From NCBI RefSeq assembly GCF_028550415.1, contig NZ_JAQQKX010000009.1, positions 1 to 64,000 on the forward strand: a stretch of DNA of 64,000 nt, given 5' to 3'. Positions 25,365 to 33,754 of this stretch are shown here, in pieces; position 1 is the stretch's first letter; each line of letters begins with the position of its first letter. The notes beneath the pieces were generated by a model. It saw nothing but the letters and a program-made list of their open reading frames with translations. It did no database searches and had not been told where the DNA came from. The stretch is from Asticcacaulis aquaticus (GTDB lineage: Bacteria; Pseudomonadota; Alphaproteobacteria; Caulobacterales; Caulobacteraceae). The translations under genes were made by a program, and so were the position numbers.

Positions 25365-25697
25365 GCATAGTCGAACGCCTATACTGCGCAAACGATTGCG
25401 CAGCGGAGATTTCCGGCGATCACAGCGAATGTGAGGCGCAATCGGGTCAATAACGACGATTTTTCGTCGTTAACGACCAATCTATATGGGATTTTTATTT
25501 GACGGTTGCGGAAAGCTGCGGCTTACTCTCTATCGCAATTCGTTATTCTGGCTGCCGACTAAACGGCGTTAGGTACGTCTTTCCCGACGCCCGACACGCT
25601 CGCTATCAAACTGCTGCTACCGAGATACGACTTGTAGAGGAGGTATGGTCCTCCCGAACACCTCGATACTGGCTTTGTTTGATCTAAGGAGCGCAAT
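25365..25697 (+). promoter_or_regulatory. Intergenic region and probable cold-shock mRNA leader
   Basis: This 333-base gap has no credible gene. Seen in it: a hairpin GCGCAA-ACGA-TTGCGC (25386-25401), a perfect palindrome AACGACGA-TTTT-TCGTCGTT (25453-25472), TTGACG at 25499 as a possible -35 element, and GGAGG...CCTCC near 25639-25654, which folds an SD-like sequence before the true SD (AAGGAGCGCAAT) at 25686-25697. A leader of 150-200 bases is usual for cspA-type genes, where it can refold with temperature; that role here is inferred. Confidence 0.4.
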
Positions 25698-25901
25698 ATG
25701 GCTGAAGGTACGGTCAAGTGGTTTAACAGCACCAAGGGTTTTGGTTTCATTCAACCGGCGGAAGGCGGCAACGACGTGTTCGTGCACATTTCGGCGGTTC
25801 AGCGCGCGGGTCTTCAGGGTCTGGCCGACGGCCAGAAACTGTCCTACGAGCTGCAGACCGAGCGCGGCAAGACCGCCGCGGTTAACCTGCAAATCCTGTA
25901 A
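25698..25901 (+). CDS. Cold-shock protein (CspA family)
   Basis: 67 residues: a single cold-shock domain. RNP1 'KGFGFIQP' and RNP2 'VFVHISAV' are intact, as is the start 'MAEGTVKWFNSTKGFGF'. Such proteins bind single-stranded RNA and DNA and act as RNA chaperones. AAGGAGCGCAAT precedes the ATG, and a clean terminator follows, so it is a single-gene transcript. Confidence 0.96.
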   Translation: MAEGTVKWFNSTKGFGFIQPAEGGNDVFVHISAVQRAGLQGLADGQKLSYELQTERGKTAAVNLQIL

Positions 25902-25923
25902 GGCGACGACGCCCTACAGTTTT

Positions 25924-25955
25924 AAGCCGTCCGTGTCCGCACGGACGGCTTTTTC
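25924..25955 (+). terminator. Intrinsic terminator of the cold-shock gene
   Basis: AGCCGTCCGTG and CACGGACGGCT pair in an 11-bp stem with loop TCCG, followed by TTTTTC. Confidence 0.9.
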
Positions 25956-25984
25956 ATGCCTGTCTTTCAGGGCTAAAGCCCAAA

Positions 25985-26899
25985 TCAACTTTGGCGTTTC
26001 AGCACGAAATCGACGCTGTCGCGCAGGATTTGCGCGTCGCTGCCAAACAGGTCGAGCCGCGCCTTGCACTGTTCCGACAGGAGCTGCACCCGCGCCTTGG
26101 CCTCGTCCAGCCCCAGCAGAGTGACGAAATTGGTCTTGCCCTTGGCCGCGTCCTTGCCCCCGGCGGCCTTGCCCAGCAGGTCCGGGTCGCCCTCGACGTC
26201 GAGCAGGTCGTCGGCGATCTGATAGGCCAACCCCAGATCCTGCGCGAAGTGGATCAAGGCATTGGCCTCGCGCTCGCTGGCATCGGCAATGATCAGGGGA
26301 ATTTCGAAGGCATAGACGATCAGGGCCCCGGTCTTCAGGCGCTGCATCCGCGCTACGCCGCCGAGGTCGTCGGAGACACCGATCAGGTCGATCATCTGCC
26401 CGCCGGCCATGCCCTGTGCGCCGGACGCCAGTGCCAGACGCGAGATCAGCTCGACGCGCACCTGAGGATCTTCGTGCGTGTCTTCCGAGGCCAGAATCTC
26501 GAACGCCACGCTTTGCAGGGCATCCCCAGCCAGCACGGCGGTCGCCTCGTCATAGGCGCGGTGCACGGTCAGTTGCCCGCGGCGGATATCGTCGTCGTCC
26601 ATGCACGGCAGGTCGTCGTGGACGAGGGAATAGGCGTGGATGCACTCCAGCGCGCAGGCCGCCCGCAGCACCGCCTGAGGGTCGGCGTCGAACAGCCGTC
26701 CGGCCTCCAGCGCGAAGAACGGCCGCAGACGCTTGCCCGGCCCCAGCGCCGCATAGCGCATGGCCTCGGTCAGGCGCGACTCGAAGCCTTCGGCGCGCGG
26801 CAGAAGCTCATCCAGCGCCATGGTTACCAGGTCGGCCGTCTCCTGCATCCGTTGATGCAGCGGCGGCAGGTCGGAATTGGCGGCGATGATCGTCGTCAT
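25985..26899 (-). CDS. ispA: Polyprenyl synthetase, farnesyl/geranylgeranyl diphosphate synthase
   Basis: 304 residues. The first Asp-rich motif is in '[19 protein letters not shown]' and the second in '[14 protein letters not shown]'. '[18 protein letters not shown]' and 'MAGGQMIDL' are family features. It condenses IPP with allylic diphosphates; IspA-type proteins make C15 (sometimes C20) products. Three bases separate it from xseB upstream, the same xseB-ispA pairing as in many proteobacteria. Confidence 0.94.
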   Translation of the reverse strand: MTTIIAANSDLPPLHQRMQETADLVTMALDELLPRAEGFESRLTEAMRYAALGPGKRLRPFFALEAGRLFDADPQAVLRAACALECIHAYSLVHDDLPCMDDDDIRRGQLTVHRAYDEATAVLAGDALQSVAFEILASEDTHEDPQVRVELISRLALASGAQGMAGGQMIDLIGVSDDLGGVARMQRLKTGALIVYAFEIPLIIADASEREANALIHFAQDLGLAYQIADDLLDVEGDPDLLGKAAGGKDAAKGKTNFVTLLGLDEAKARVQLLSEQCKARLDLFGSDAQILRDSVDFVLKRQS

Positions 26900-26902
26900 G
26901 CG

Positions 26903-27154
26903 TCAGTTGAACTCCGCCGGGGCGACGGACTCGACCTGACCGGCCTTGTTCAGGGTAATCTTTTCGACCTGCAAGCGGGCGGCTTCAAGGCGTTGTTCAC
27001 ACAGGGCCTTCAGCTTCGCACCACGCTCATAAAGCTCCAGCGACTTTTCCAGCGGCGCCTGACCCGATTCGAGCTCCGACACGATACGCTCAAGCTGGGC
27101 CAGCGCGTCCTCGAAGGACAGCGTCGACAGGTCGGGCGTGGCGGAATCAGTCAT
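26903..27154 (-). CDS. xseB: Exodeoxyribonuclease VII small subunit
   Basis: 83 residues, the usual length. 'LSFEDALAQLERIVSELESGQAPLEKSLELYERGAKLKALCEQRLEAA' type helical hairpin is the XseB signature. It assembles several copies onto XseA to degrade single-stranded DNA. First gene of an operon with ispA; xseA is not in the window. Confidence 0.95.
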   Translation of the reverse strand: MTDSATPDLSTLSFEDALAQLERIVSELESGQAPLEKSLELYERGAKLKALCEQRLEAARLQVEKITLNKAGQVESVAPAEFN

Positions 27155-27176
27155 GGAAATCTCACTATCTTAAAGA

Positions 27177-27749
27177 CTAGGCGCGCATTTCGTAGCGGCG
27201 GCAGCCCCAGTACTTAAACCCCTGCTCGCAGGTTTGGCTATAGCCTAATTTTTTCAGCTCCAGCGAAATGGTGAAGTTGAAATAACCGTGCGCCAGCAGC
27301 AGAACGTCTTCGCCGGTCAGGGCCTTTTCGTGCAGCAGAAGCGCCGCCTCGCGGGCGCGGGCCTCGGCCTGGGCGCGGGTTTCCTCGCCCTGATGGTGAT
27401 TGAAGGCCCACCACCACCAGCGCGAAATCCCGCCCCAGTATTTCGGCGAAAACTTCATGAATTTCGGGAATTTCGGCGGCGGCAGGGGGGCCTCGACAAA
27501 GACCGGCAGCGACACGAACGGCTTGCCGCGCGTCACAGCGCGGGCGGTCTCGATCGAGCGCAGAAGCGTCGAGGAGAAGATATAACCCGCCTCTTTGGCA
27601 AATTGCAGCAGCATCGGCGGCGGCATCTGACCTTCGAGCAGGCCTGCCTTTTCGTAGCGCGCCCACCAGTCGCGATAGCCGTCGGAATCGAGCTTCACGC
27701 GGCGCGACAAAGCCGGTTCGCCGTGGCGCACAAGCGTAATCGCCCCCAC
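27177..27749 (-). CDS. Histidine phosphatase superfamily protein
   Basis: About 190 residues. The phosphohistidine motif 'ITLVRHGEPALSRR' opens the domain, 'IFSSTLLRSIETARAV' carries the second Arg, and 'DVLLLAHGYFNFTISLELKKLG' has the second catalytic His. A tryptophan-rich insert ('WGGISRWWWWAFNHHQGEE') is unusual. Substrate unknown. No ATG lies near the N terminus. I favour the GTG at 27749 directly before the domain; a TTG at 27869 is possible but adds 40 residues unlike the family. Confidence 0.75.
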   Translation of the reverse strand: MGAITLVRHGEPALSRRVKLDSDGYRDWWARYEKAGLLEGQMPPPMLLQFAKEAGYIFSSTLLRSIETARAVTRGKPFVSLPVFVEAPLPPPKFPKFMKFSPKYWGGISRWWWWAFNHHQGEETRAQAEARAREAALLLHEKALTGEDVLLLAHGYFNFTISLELKKLGYSQTCEQGFKYWGCRRYEMRA

Positions 27750-27999
27750 CTTTTTCCGCTCGCTTCCACCCGTAGCCAAACCGACGCCCCGCCGCGAAAA
27801 CCGATGCAAACGATTCCCGCCAGAAGTTAATAGAACAGGTGTGGTAGCCCGCCCGCCCTGGGGTGACAAGTGTTTTTAACCCGGCCGGCGACACGGCCTG
27901 TTTGCAACCGCGCTTATCCACCCTCACCTTTCGGCATTTGTAATTGGCTGGCTTAGGGCTCACCGGATACTCTTGCGCCCTCGGCAAGGGGGATATGAC

Positions 28000-29952
28000 A
28001 TGCGCGGTCTGATCTTTAGTCTGACTCTGGCAGGGATGCCTGTGGCGAGCATCGCGGTAGCAGAAATTCCCCCAGCACTCCTGCCCGATCGCATCGAACC
28101 GGCGAAGGCCACCTTCCTCGCCTATCATCTGGCCCGCCTCGACGGAAAGCCACCCGAAGGCGACCGGGTCGAGGGGCTGGCGCTCAACATACTGATGGTC
28201 GACCCGGACAATGGACGGGCCATTGCGCGCTATGTGAATGCCGTGGGCGAAGACACGGACCGGCGCGTGCTGGAGCTTCAGGCCCGTCATCCGGACAATG
28301 CCGACCTTAACTACGCCCTTGGCCGCATCCTGTGGCGCGACGATTTCAACGCGTTTTCCGTCCCCTATCTGAGGAAAGCTGCCGATGCGACGGGCAATCG
28401 CGACTGGCTGATGGAGACGGCGCTCACGGCCTATTTTGCCGAAGATTACGCTACCTGCGTCGCCTATTACGACCGCGCCTTTGTCGGCAATCAGGCCCAC
28501 TGGAGCGACCGCATCAAGCGCGGCGAATGCCATGCCTTTCTGGGGCACAAGGCCGAGGCGAAGGCCGATTTCGATCAGGTCGTCTCGGAGAACGAAGGCC
28601 AGAAATGGGCCTATTCGGTACGCATGTTCAAGGACGGCGTATTCAACGGTTGCAAGGGCAATCCGGACGGCAAGGTCGAGAGCGGCTGGCGTAACCGCCG
28701 CAGCGGCAAATATTACGAAGCCTATCGCGACGCGCACCTGGCCCTGATGTGCAATCCCAAACACATCGGCGCGCTGGAGCTGCGGCTGGAGATCGAAAGC
28801 AATGACCGAAACCTGCGTCGGCATCAGCTGTCACACGCGGTGGCGCTGGCCAATGTGAAGGACAATGGGGCCACCTATCGCGACCGCGCGGCGAAGCTGG
28901 TGCCGCCCAAGCCGTCGGAAACCCTGAGCGAGGCACTGGCCATCGACATCCTTTCCGGCGGACACGACGCCAATTTCCGACGCCGTAAGGCCGCCTATCT
29001 GGCCACGATCGTGCTTCAGGCGGAGCCGGACAATGCGCAGGCCCGGCTATGGCGGGCGCGGGCCCTGACCAATATGGGGGTGGCCAATCTGGCGCCACTG
29101 GCCTTTGCCGATGCCACGGCGGCGCTAAAAACCCCGGCCACCGCGGCGGCGGCGCACAATGTGCGCGGCGTGCTCCTGTGGCGGAACAAGGCGACGGCCG
29201 AGGCGCTCAAAGAATTCGACACCGCCATCGCCCTTGCCCCCGACCGGCCCGGTCCCTATGGCAACCGGGGAACGTTGCGCGCCGAACTGGGTCAGACCGA
29301 CGCCGCCCTCGGCGATCTCAACCGAGCCATCGCCGATACGCCGACGGAAGGCCTTCTGATCGTGCGGGCGCAGGTTTACCTGAAAAAGAACGATCCCACC
29401 CACGCCCTGGCCGATGCCGAAGCCGTGCGCAAATTCAACAGCCGCAATCCCGTTGCCCGCCGCGTGCAGATCGAGGCGCTGGATCGTCTGGGGCAGAAGG
29501 ACAAGGCCGACGGCTGGCACATCGACTTCGTCATCGAGGACGAAAAGGCCGCTCGCGCCGACCCCTATCTGAGCCAGCGTGACCCGACCATCTATGCGCG
29601 CGCCACAGAGGTGGACTCCAAGATGCAGGCCTATCAGGCCGCCCAGCGCATCGTCGCGACGACCAACGGCATGTTCGAGGATGTGGGCACCGTTACGCGC
29701 TATATCGACCGGGCGCGCGGCGCGTCGTCGGCTGCTGCCGCCGTGCGTCCTCTCAGAAGCGCCCGAAATCTGGCCGAGAACTGCGTCAGTCGCGGCAAGG
29801 CGCTGCTGGCGCGTGACGGTGCCTATTTCACGGCCGAGGACCGCACGCGCTACGATCAGGCCTTCGGCGCGTGTCAGAAAATGGTCAGCGAACTGGGGCC
29901 GATGATCGATCAGCTGTCCGGCACGGACGGTGACGACGGCGATTACGACTGA
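28000..29952 (+). CDS. Secreted TPR-repeat protein, unknown role
   Basis: 650 residues with a signal peptide ('MRGLIFSLTLAGMPVASIAVAE'). Several tetratricopeptide-like helices run through it, clearest at about 90-200 ('HPDNADLNYALGRILW', 'YATCVAYYDRAF...GHKAEAKADFDQV') and 345-480 ('AAAHNVRGVLLWRNKATAEALKEFDTAIALAPDRPGPYGNRGTLRAELGQTDAAL'). A helical C-terminal domain with cysteines in 'ENCVSRGKALL' and 'GACQKMVSEL' ends 'TDGDDGDYD'. Probably periplasmic scaffold. ATG at 28000 follows AAGGGGGATATGAC. Confidence 0.75.
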   Translation: MRGLIFSLTLAGMPVASIAVAEIPPALLPDRIEPAKATFLAYHLARLDGKPPEGDRVEGLALNILMVDPDNGRAIARYVNAVGEDTDRRVLELQARHPDNADLNYALGRILWRDDFNAFSVPYLRKAADATGNRDWLMETALTAYFAEDYATCVAYYDRAFVGNQAHWSDRIKRGECHAFLGHKAEAKADFDQVVSENEGQKWAYSVRMFKDGVFNGCKGNPDGKVESGWRNRRSGKYYEAYRDAHLALMCNPKHIGALELRLEIESNDRNLRRHQLSHAVALANVKDNGATYRDRAAKLVPPKPSETLSEALAIDILSGGHDANFRRRKAAYLATIVLQAEPDNAQARLWRARALTNMGVANLAPLAFADATAALKTPATAAAAHNVRGVLLWRNKATAEALKEFDTAIALAPDRPGPYGNRGTLRAELGQTDAALGDLNRAIADTPTEGLLIVRAQVYLKKNDPTHALADAEAVRKFNSRNPVARRVQIEALDRLGQKDKADGWHIDFVIEDEKAARADPYLSQRDPTIYARATEVDSKMQAYQAAQRIVATTNGMFEDVGTVTRYIDRARGASSAAAAVRPLRSARNLAENCVSRGKALLARDGAYFTAEDRTRYDQAFGACQKMVSELGPMIDQLSGTDGDDGDYD

Positions 29953-29955
29953 CCG

Positions 29956-30561
29956 CTATAGTCTTACGGCCAGCCAGATCGTCGCGCCGCCGCAGCTGGC
30001 ATCACCAACCACGCGCTCAATCAGCCGCAAACCGTTATCGGCCAGCACACCCTCGTAGTCGCTGAGGTCGAGGCTGGCGTGATAGAGCGGTTCGCCACGC
30101 CACTGCCCGACCGTTTCGCCGCGTTCGGTGCCGCTGGTAAACATCAGCGGCGCACCGGGCGTCAGGTGCCGGGCAAGGACGGGAAACATCGCTGCCTGAT
30201 CGTCCGGCGGCAGGTGAAACAGGCTGTGCCAGAGCAAAAGCCCGCCGAACCGGCCCAGATCGATCCGCCGCATATCGGCTACGACCCAGGCCTGATCGGG
30301 AAAGCGCTCACGGCACAGGGCGATCAGCGACGGTGAGGCATCGACCCCGGTCACCGTCAGACCGGCCGCCCGAAGGTCCGGCACGATCGGCGCGCCCGAT
30401 CCGCAGCCCAGATCGAGGACCGATGCGCCCGACCCGGCCAGAGCGGCGAACCGGGTAATCCATGCGGCCTCACCGTCCGGACGGCGGTGACGTCGATCAT
30501 CGTCCCAGCCCGCCGCGTGGCGGTCATAAAGCCCGGCAATGGAGTCGGCGGCGGTGGTCAT
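29956..30561 (-). CDS. Class I SAM-dependent methyltransferase
   Basis: 201 residues with motif I 'VLDLGCGSGAPI', 'VTGVDASPSLIALC' and 'LLLWHSLFHLPPDDQ', a small-molecule-type methyltransferase. It is the last gene of the leftward sigma-factor operon, 21 bases after the cyclopropane-synthase-like gene. Its substrate is unknown. It could be an unrelated downstream gene, but spacing favours cotranscription. Confidence 0.85.
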   Translation of the reverse strand: MTTAADSIAGLYDRHAAGWDDDRRHRRPDGEAAWITRFAALAGSGASVLDLGCGSGAPIVPDLRAAGLTVTGVDASPSLIALCRERFPDQAWVVADMRRIDLGRFGGLLLWHSLFHLPPDDQAAMFPVLARHLTPGAPLMFTSGTERGETVGQWRGEPLYHASLDLSDYEGVLADNGLRLIERVVGDASCGGATIWLAVRL

Positions 30562-30582
30562 GCCGCCACCCTAACCCGGAAC

Positions 30583-31806
30583 TCAGGCTTTCTGAATGCC
30601 GAAATGCACGACGTCGGTGCGGCCCGTGCGGAACCCGGCCTCGCAATAGGCCAGATAGAACAGCCACATCTTGCGGAAGGCGGCATCGAAGCCGGTAATC
30701 CGGCCCTCGTTCCACGCCGCGTCGAAGCGCTGGGCCCACAGTTTCAGCGTATGGGCATAGTCGTGGCCGAAAGCCATGTCGGACATGACCGTCAGACCGA
30801 CCTTGTCCGTCTGCTGCCTCAGTTTTTCCAGCGACGGCAACATGCCGCCGGGGAAGATATATTTCTGGATGAAGTCCGGCCGCTGCCGGTACTCCTCGAA
30901 CAGGTCGTCGCGGATGGTGATGATCTGCAACGCTGCCTTGCCCCCCGGCTTCAGGCAAGCCTGCACCTTGCGGAAATAGTCGCCCCAGAACTGCTCGCCA
31001 ACGGCCTCAAACATCTCGATAGAGACGATGGCGTCGAATTGTCCCTGCACGTCGCGATAGTCGAGCATCAGGACCTCGACCCTGTTGTCGAGACCCAGCC
31101 GCTTCATGCGCTCGACCGCGTAATCGTGCTGAGCCTGAGAGATGGTCAGGCAGGTGGCGCGGGCGCCCACGACCTTCGCCGCATATTCGGCGAACCCGCC
31201 CCAGCCGCAGCCGATTTCCAGCACGTGCTGCCCGGCCTTGAGATCGACCATACGCGCCAAGGCGGCGTATTTAGCGGTCTGCGCAGCCTCCAGGTTATTG
31301 GTGTCGCGGAACAGGGCCGACGAATAGGTCATGGTCTGATCCAGCCACTGACCGTAAAAGGCGTTGCCGAGATCGTAGTGCGCGAAGATATTGCGCTTCG
31401 ACCCTTCCTTGGTGTTGCGGTTGAAGAAGTGCGCCACGCGGTTGATCATCTGCACCAGCGGATTGCCGGTCAGGAAGCGCTTCAACCGGTCGATGTTCAG
31501 GGTGAACACCTCCAGCAGGGCGGCCAGATCCGGTGTGTCCCATTCCCCGGCCACATAGCCGTCGCAAAAACCGATATCGCCCGCCGCCAGCACGCGCTTG
31601 AGGAAACGGAAATCGCTGACCTTGAGCACGCCCGCCGGACCAGGCTCATGACCGCGAATTTCGAACACCTTGCCATTGGGGAAGACGATGTCGAGGCTGC
31701 CGCGATGCCAGTTGTGGCGCAGGACTTTCAGCGGTTGCCTAAGCGCGGGTGGCACGATCTTGAGGTCTGCGATCAGGGTCGTCTGATCCAAGGTCGTCGC
31801 TATCAT
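30583..31806 (-). CDS. Cyclopropane-fatty-acid-synthase-family methyltransferase
   Basis: 407 residues. 'HYDLGNAFYGQWLDQTMTYSSALF', 'LEIGCGWGGFAEYAA', 'GLDNRVEVLMLDYRDVQGQFDAIVSIEMFEAVGE' and 'FIQKYIFPGGMLPSL' are diagnostic of the CFA synthase family, which adds a methylene or methyl group from SAM to unsaturated acyl chains of phospholipids. Homologues under sigmaE/ChrR control in Rhodobacter act on membrane lipids in the singlet-oxygen response. Gene order here (ChrR, DUF2177, this gene) matches that theme. It may make methylated rather than cyclopropane lipids. Confidence 0.9.
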   Translation of the reverse strand: MIATTLDQTTLIADLKIVPPALRQPLKVLRHNWHRGSLDIVFPNGKVFEIRGHEPGPAGVLKVSDFRFLKRVLAAGDIGFCDGYVAGEWDTPDLAALLEVFTLNIDRLKRFLTGNPLVQMINRVAHFFNRNTKEGSKRNIFAHYDLGNAFYGQWLDQTMTYSSALFRDTNNLEAAQTAKYAALARMVDLKAGQHVLEIGCGWGGFAEYAAKVVGARATCLTISQAQHDYAVERMKRLGLDNRVEVLMLDYRDVQGQFDAIVSIEMFEAVGEQFWGDYFRKVQACLKPGGKAALQIITIRDDLFEEYRQRPDFIQKYIFPGGMLPSLEKLRQQTDKVGLTVMSDMAFGHDYAHTLKLWAQRFDAAWNEGRITGFDAAFRKMWLFYLAYCEAGFRTGRTDVVHFGIQKA

Positions 31807-31860
31807 CCGTCGCCTCCATTCGTATTTATTAATAAGGGAATGCCAGTCGGCATAAAAAAT

Positions 31861-32286
31861 CTATAGGCGGAATAGTCGCGCTACCATGACCGCCGCATGG
31901 GCGCTCGCGGTCGTGATGACCATGCCCCACGCCGTATCGATGAGCGTCAGTTTGAGCGACCAGTCGCGGATCACCGCCAGCGCCGTCAGATTATAGGTAC
32001 CGTAGGCCAGCAGCCCCAGAAGGGCCGCATTGATCGTCAGGGCGACGCCTGCCGATAAACCGTTGGTCGGCAAGGTGCCGTTCAGCGCCGGAAATACGAG
32101 GAACCACGTCACGCCAAAGCCGTACATCAGGTAAAAAGCGACCGCCGCCACCATGTTGAATTTGTCTGCCAGCAGACTGCCCATCAAGGGGCGATAGAGT
32201 CGTCCGGTCATGGTCCCGAGCCACAGGCCATCGAGGATCGCAAGGGCAAGAAGGGTGAGAACGAGGGCGATCAGGAACATCTTCAT
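31861..32286 (-). CDS. DUF2177 family membrane protein
   Basis: 141 residues, four helices. 'LDGLWLGTMTGRLYRPLMGSLLADKFNMVAAVAFYLMYGFGVTWF', 'YGTYNLTALAVIRDWSLKLTLIDTAWGM' match the DUF2177 family. The role is unknown, but it is often found beside ChrR-type sigma systems. It lies 25 bases after chrR and 54 before the CFA-family gene, inside the operon. Confidence 0.9.
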   Translation of the reverse strand: MKMFLIALVLTLLALAILDGLWLGTMTGRLYRPLMGSLLADKFNMVAAVAFYLMYGFGVTWFLVFPALNGTLPTNGLSAGVALTINAALLGLLAYGTYNLTALAVIRDWSLKLTLIDTAWGMVITTASAHAAVMVARLFRL

Positions 32287-32311
32287 TTCTCACCTATCAA
32301 AAGCATTTGAT

Positions 32312-32965
32312 TTAGATACGTGCGAACGGCTTGAGCAGTTTACCCAAAAGCGTTTTTGGCGCGATCGGTGCCAAGGCCGCGATCAGGCACAGGCAGTCCT
32401 CGCCCGCCGCGATGGCCGGGGCATGGTGGTCGCCTTCGGCGCAGCTAATGCAGTCACCGGGTCGATAGACGCCATTGTGGTCGCTGAACGTCCCCGTCAG
32501 GACGAGCGTCATTTCCAGTCCGTGGTGATCGTGGACCGGCATTTCCATGCCGCCCTTGACGTGCATCAGATAGGTCAGCGACTTGCCGTCCTTCGGCGTA
32601 TCGACATGCGCCATCCAGACGCCGGGCGCGGCCCAGTAGCGCTTTTTGAACGCCGTCTGACGCAGAGTTTCAGGCAGGTCGATCCCTTGCAGATAGGGAG
32701 GCACCACCGGTGCCGCAGGCGCTTCCCCCTCTTCAGGGCGCTCGATCCGCGCCAGAGCCAGTTCCAGCGCGTCGGCGCGCATCGCTACTGGCGGCATATC
32801 CTGCAACAGCGCCGCGCCAATGGCATCGAACAGGCGCAATTGCGACCGGCAATGGCCGCACATCTCTACATGCGTGGCGACCAGCAGGCTTTGACCGGCA
32901 TTGAGCCGTCTGTGGTGGTAGTCGAGCAGCAAAAGCTCGTCGATGTGATGGGATATTTTACTCAT
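32312..32965 (-). CDS. chrR: ChrR-like anti-sigma factor with cupin domain
   Basis: 217 residues. The N-terminal zinc anti-sigma domain has 'HIDELLLLDYHHRRL' and the H-x3-C-x2-C site 'THVEMCGHCRSQL'. The C-terminal cupin (about 115-205) has 'VHDHHGLEMTLVLTGTFSDHNGVYRPGDCI', 'EGDHHAP'. In Rhodobacter ChrR holds sigmaE until singlet oxygen triggers its removal; the cupin is needed for that response. The first codons overlap the sigma gene by four bases, typical for a sigma/anti-sigma pair. Confidence 0.92.
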   Translation of the reverse strand: MSKISHHIDELLLLDYHHRRLNAGQSLLVATHVEMCGHCRSQLRLFDAIGAALLQDMPPVAMRADALELALARIERPEEGEAPAAPVVPPYLQGIDLPETLRQTAFKKRYWAAPGVWMAHVDTPKDGKSLTYLMHVKGGMEMPVHDHHGLEMTLVLTGTFSDHNGVYRPGDCISCAEGDHHAPAIAAGEDCLCLIAALAPIAPKTLLGKLLKPFARI

Positions 32966-33618
32966 ACGCGGGTACCTGTATCGAAAGCGGTGCGCAGGCG
33001 CATCATGGCCAGTCGGAGGCGCGACTTGACGGTCCCCAGCGGGATCGACAACGCCGTGGCGATATCGCCGTGCGACAAATCTTCAAAAAACGACAGCCGG
33101 ATGACCTCGATCTGCTCCGGCGGCAGGGTGTCGATCAGGACGGCCACGGTGCGGGCGTCCTCGGCCCCGATCACCGCGACGTCAGCCGCCGCATCGGGTT
33201 CCGGCGCCCACAGATCCTCCGGCAAATCGCGGGCGCGCTTCTGCTTGCGCACCCCGTCGATATGCAGGTTACGGGCGATGGCATAGATCCAGGTCGTGGC
33301 CGCGGCCTTCGACGGATCGAAATAGCCGGCCTTGCGCCACACGCTCAAAAGCGCGTCCTGCGCCAGATCCTCGGCCTCGTTGGCGCTGAGGCCGCGCCCC
33401 ATCATGAAGGCCTTCAGTTTCGGCGCGTAAAGGGTGAACAGCTGCGCATAGGCGTCGCGGTCGCGCGTTGCGGCAATGCGGACGATAAGCGCTTCGGGGG
33501 AACCGTCCGCCCGGCCCGTCGAGGTGTGGTCGCTGACGATCATGGCGACAGATGACCCCAGAAACGTGTCCGGGTCAAAAGGCTTTTTGTCGGCATGAGC
33601 GGTCATTCGCGTGGTCAT
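32962..33618 (-). CDS. ECF sigma factor, RpoE/ChrR-associated type
   Basis: Up to 218 residues. Region 2 is 'RDAYAQLFTLYAPKLKAFMMGRGLSANEAEDLAQDALLSVWRKAGYFDP', region 4 'IEVIRLSFFEDLSHGDIATALSIPLGTVKSRLRLAMMRLR'. The start is uncertain. The ATG at 33618 sits about at the predicted transcription start, so 33606 or 33543 (MIVSDHTS) may be used instead; the conserved domain begins near 33520. It is preceded by its own TGATCC-N18-TA promoter, implying autoregulation, as known for sigmaE of this group. Confidence 0.9.
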   Translation of the reverse strand: MTTRMTAHADKKPFDPDTFLGSSVAMIVSDHTSTGRADGSPEALIVRIAATRDRDAYAQLFTLYAPKLKAFMMGRGLSANEAEDLAQDALLSVWRKAGYFDPSKAAATTWIYAIARNLHIDGVRKQKRARDLPEDLWAPEPDAAADVAVIGAEDARTVAVLIDTLPPEQIEVIRLSFFEDLSHGDIATALSIPLGTVKSRLRLAMMRLRTAFDTGTRV

Positions 33619-33622
33619 GCCG

Positions 33623-33652
33623 GTTCTACGCGGTTGGGCGGCCTGCGGATCA
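33623..33652 (-). promoter_or_regulatory. Predicted ECF (sigmaE-type) promoter of the sigma/anti-sigma operon
   Basis: On the minus strand TGATCC (33652-33647) is followed after exactly 18 bases by TAGAAC (33628-33623). The singlet-oxygen sigmaE of Rhodobacter is known for a TGATC-type -35 element. An identical -35 and spacing occurs on the other strand for the divergent gene. Confidence 0.65.
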
Positions 33653-33699
33653 GTCCCTATCGAAAACAGATAAAAATAACTGCGTTGTCAAAGGCCTCA

Positions 33700-33729
33700 T
33701 GATCCGTGCGCGGTGTCCGGGCGTACCAG
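33700..33729 (+). promoter_or_regulatory. Predicted ECF (sigmaE-type) promoter of the FAD oxidoreductase gene
   Basis: TGATCC (33700-33705), 18 bases, then TACCAG (33724-33729). Transcription would start about 20 bases before the ATG at 33755, which excludes the longer in-frame start at 33713. Confidence 0.65.
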
Positions 33730-33754
33730 TCGTGAAAAAAGGAAAGACGCCCGC

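Noticed and set aside
25645-25700. A start codon with GAGGAGGT just before the cold-shock gene, suggesting a leader peptide
   Set aside because: The frame runs through the cold-shock gene out of phase and the GGAGG pairs with nearby CCTCC; it is more likely part of a leader hairpin.
27910-27925. A single TTATCCACC that resembles a DnaA box
   Set aside because: Only one site, no cluster, no AT-rich unwinding region and no dnaA or hemE nearby, so no origin can be claimed.
27238-28824. A 528-codon minus-strand frame across the histidine phosphatase and TPR genes
   Set aside because: It spans two genes with strong domain evidence on other frames and has no recognisable motif or start signal.
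30487-31866. A 459-codon plus-strand frame opposite the cyclopropane-synthase-like gene
   Set aside because: The sense strand encodes a clear CFA-family protein with all motifs; the antisense product has none and shows typical GC-rich shadow composition.
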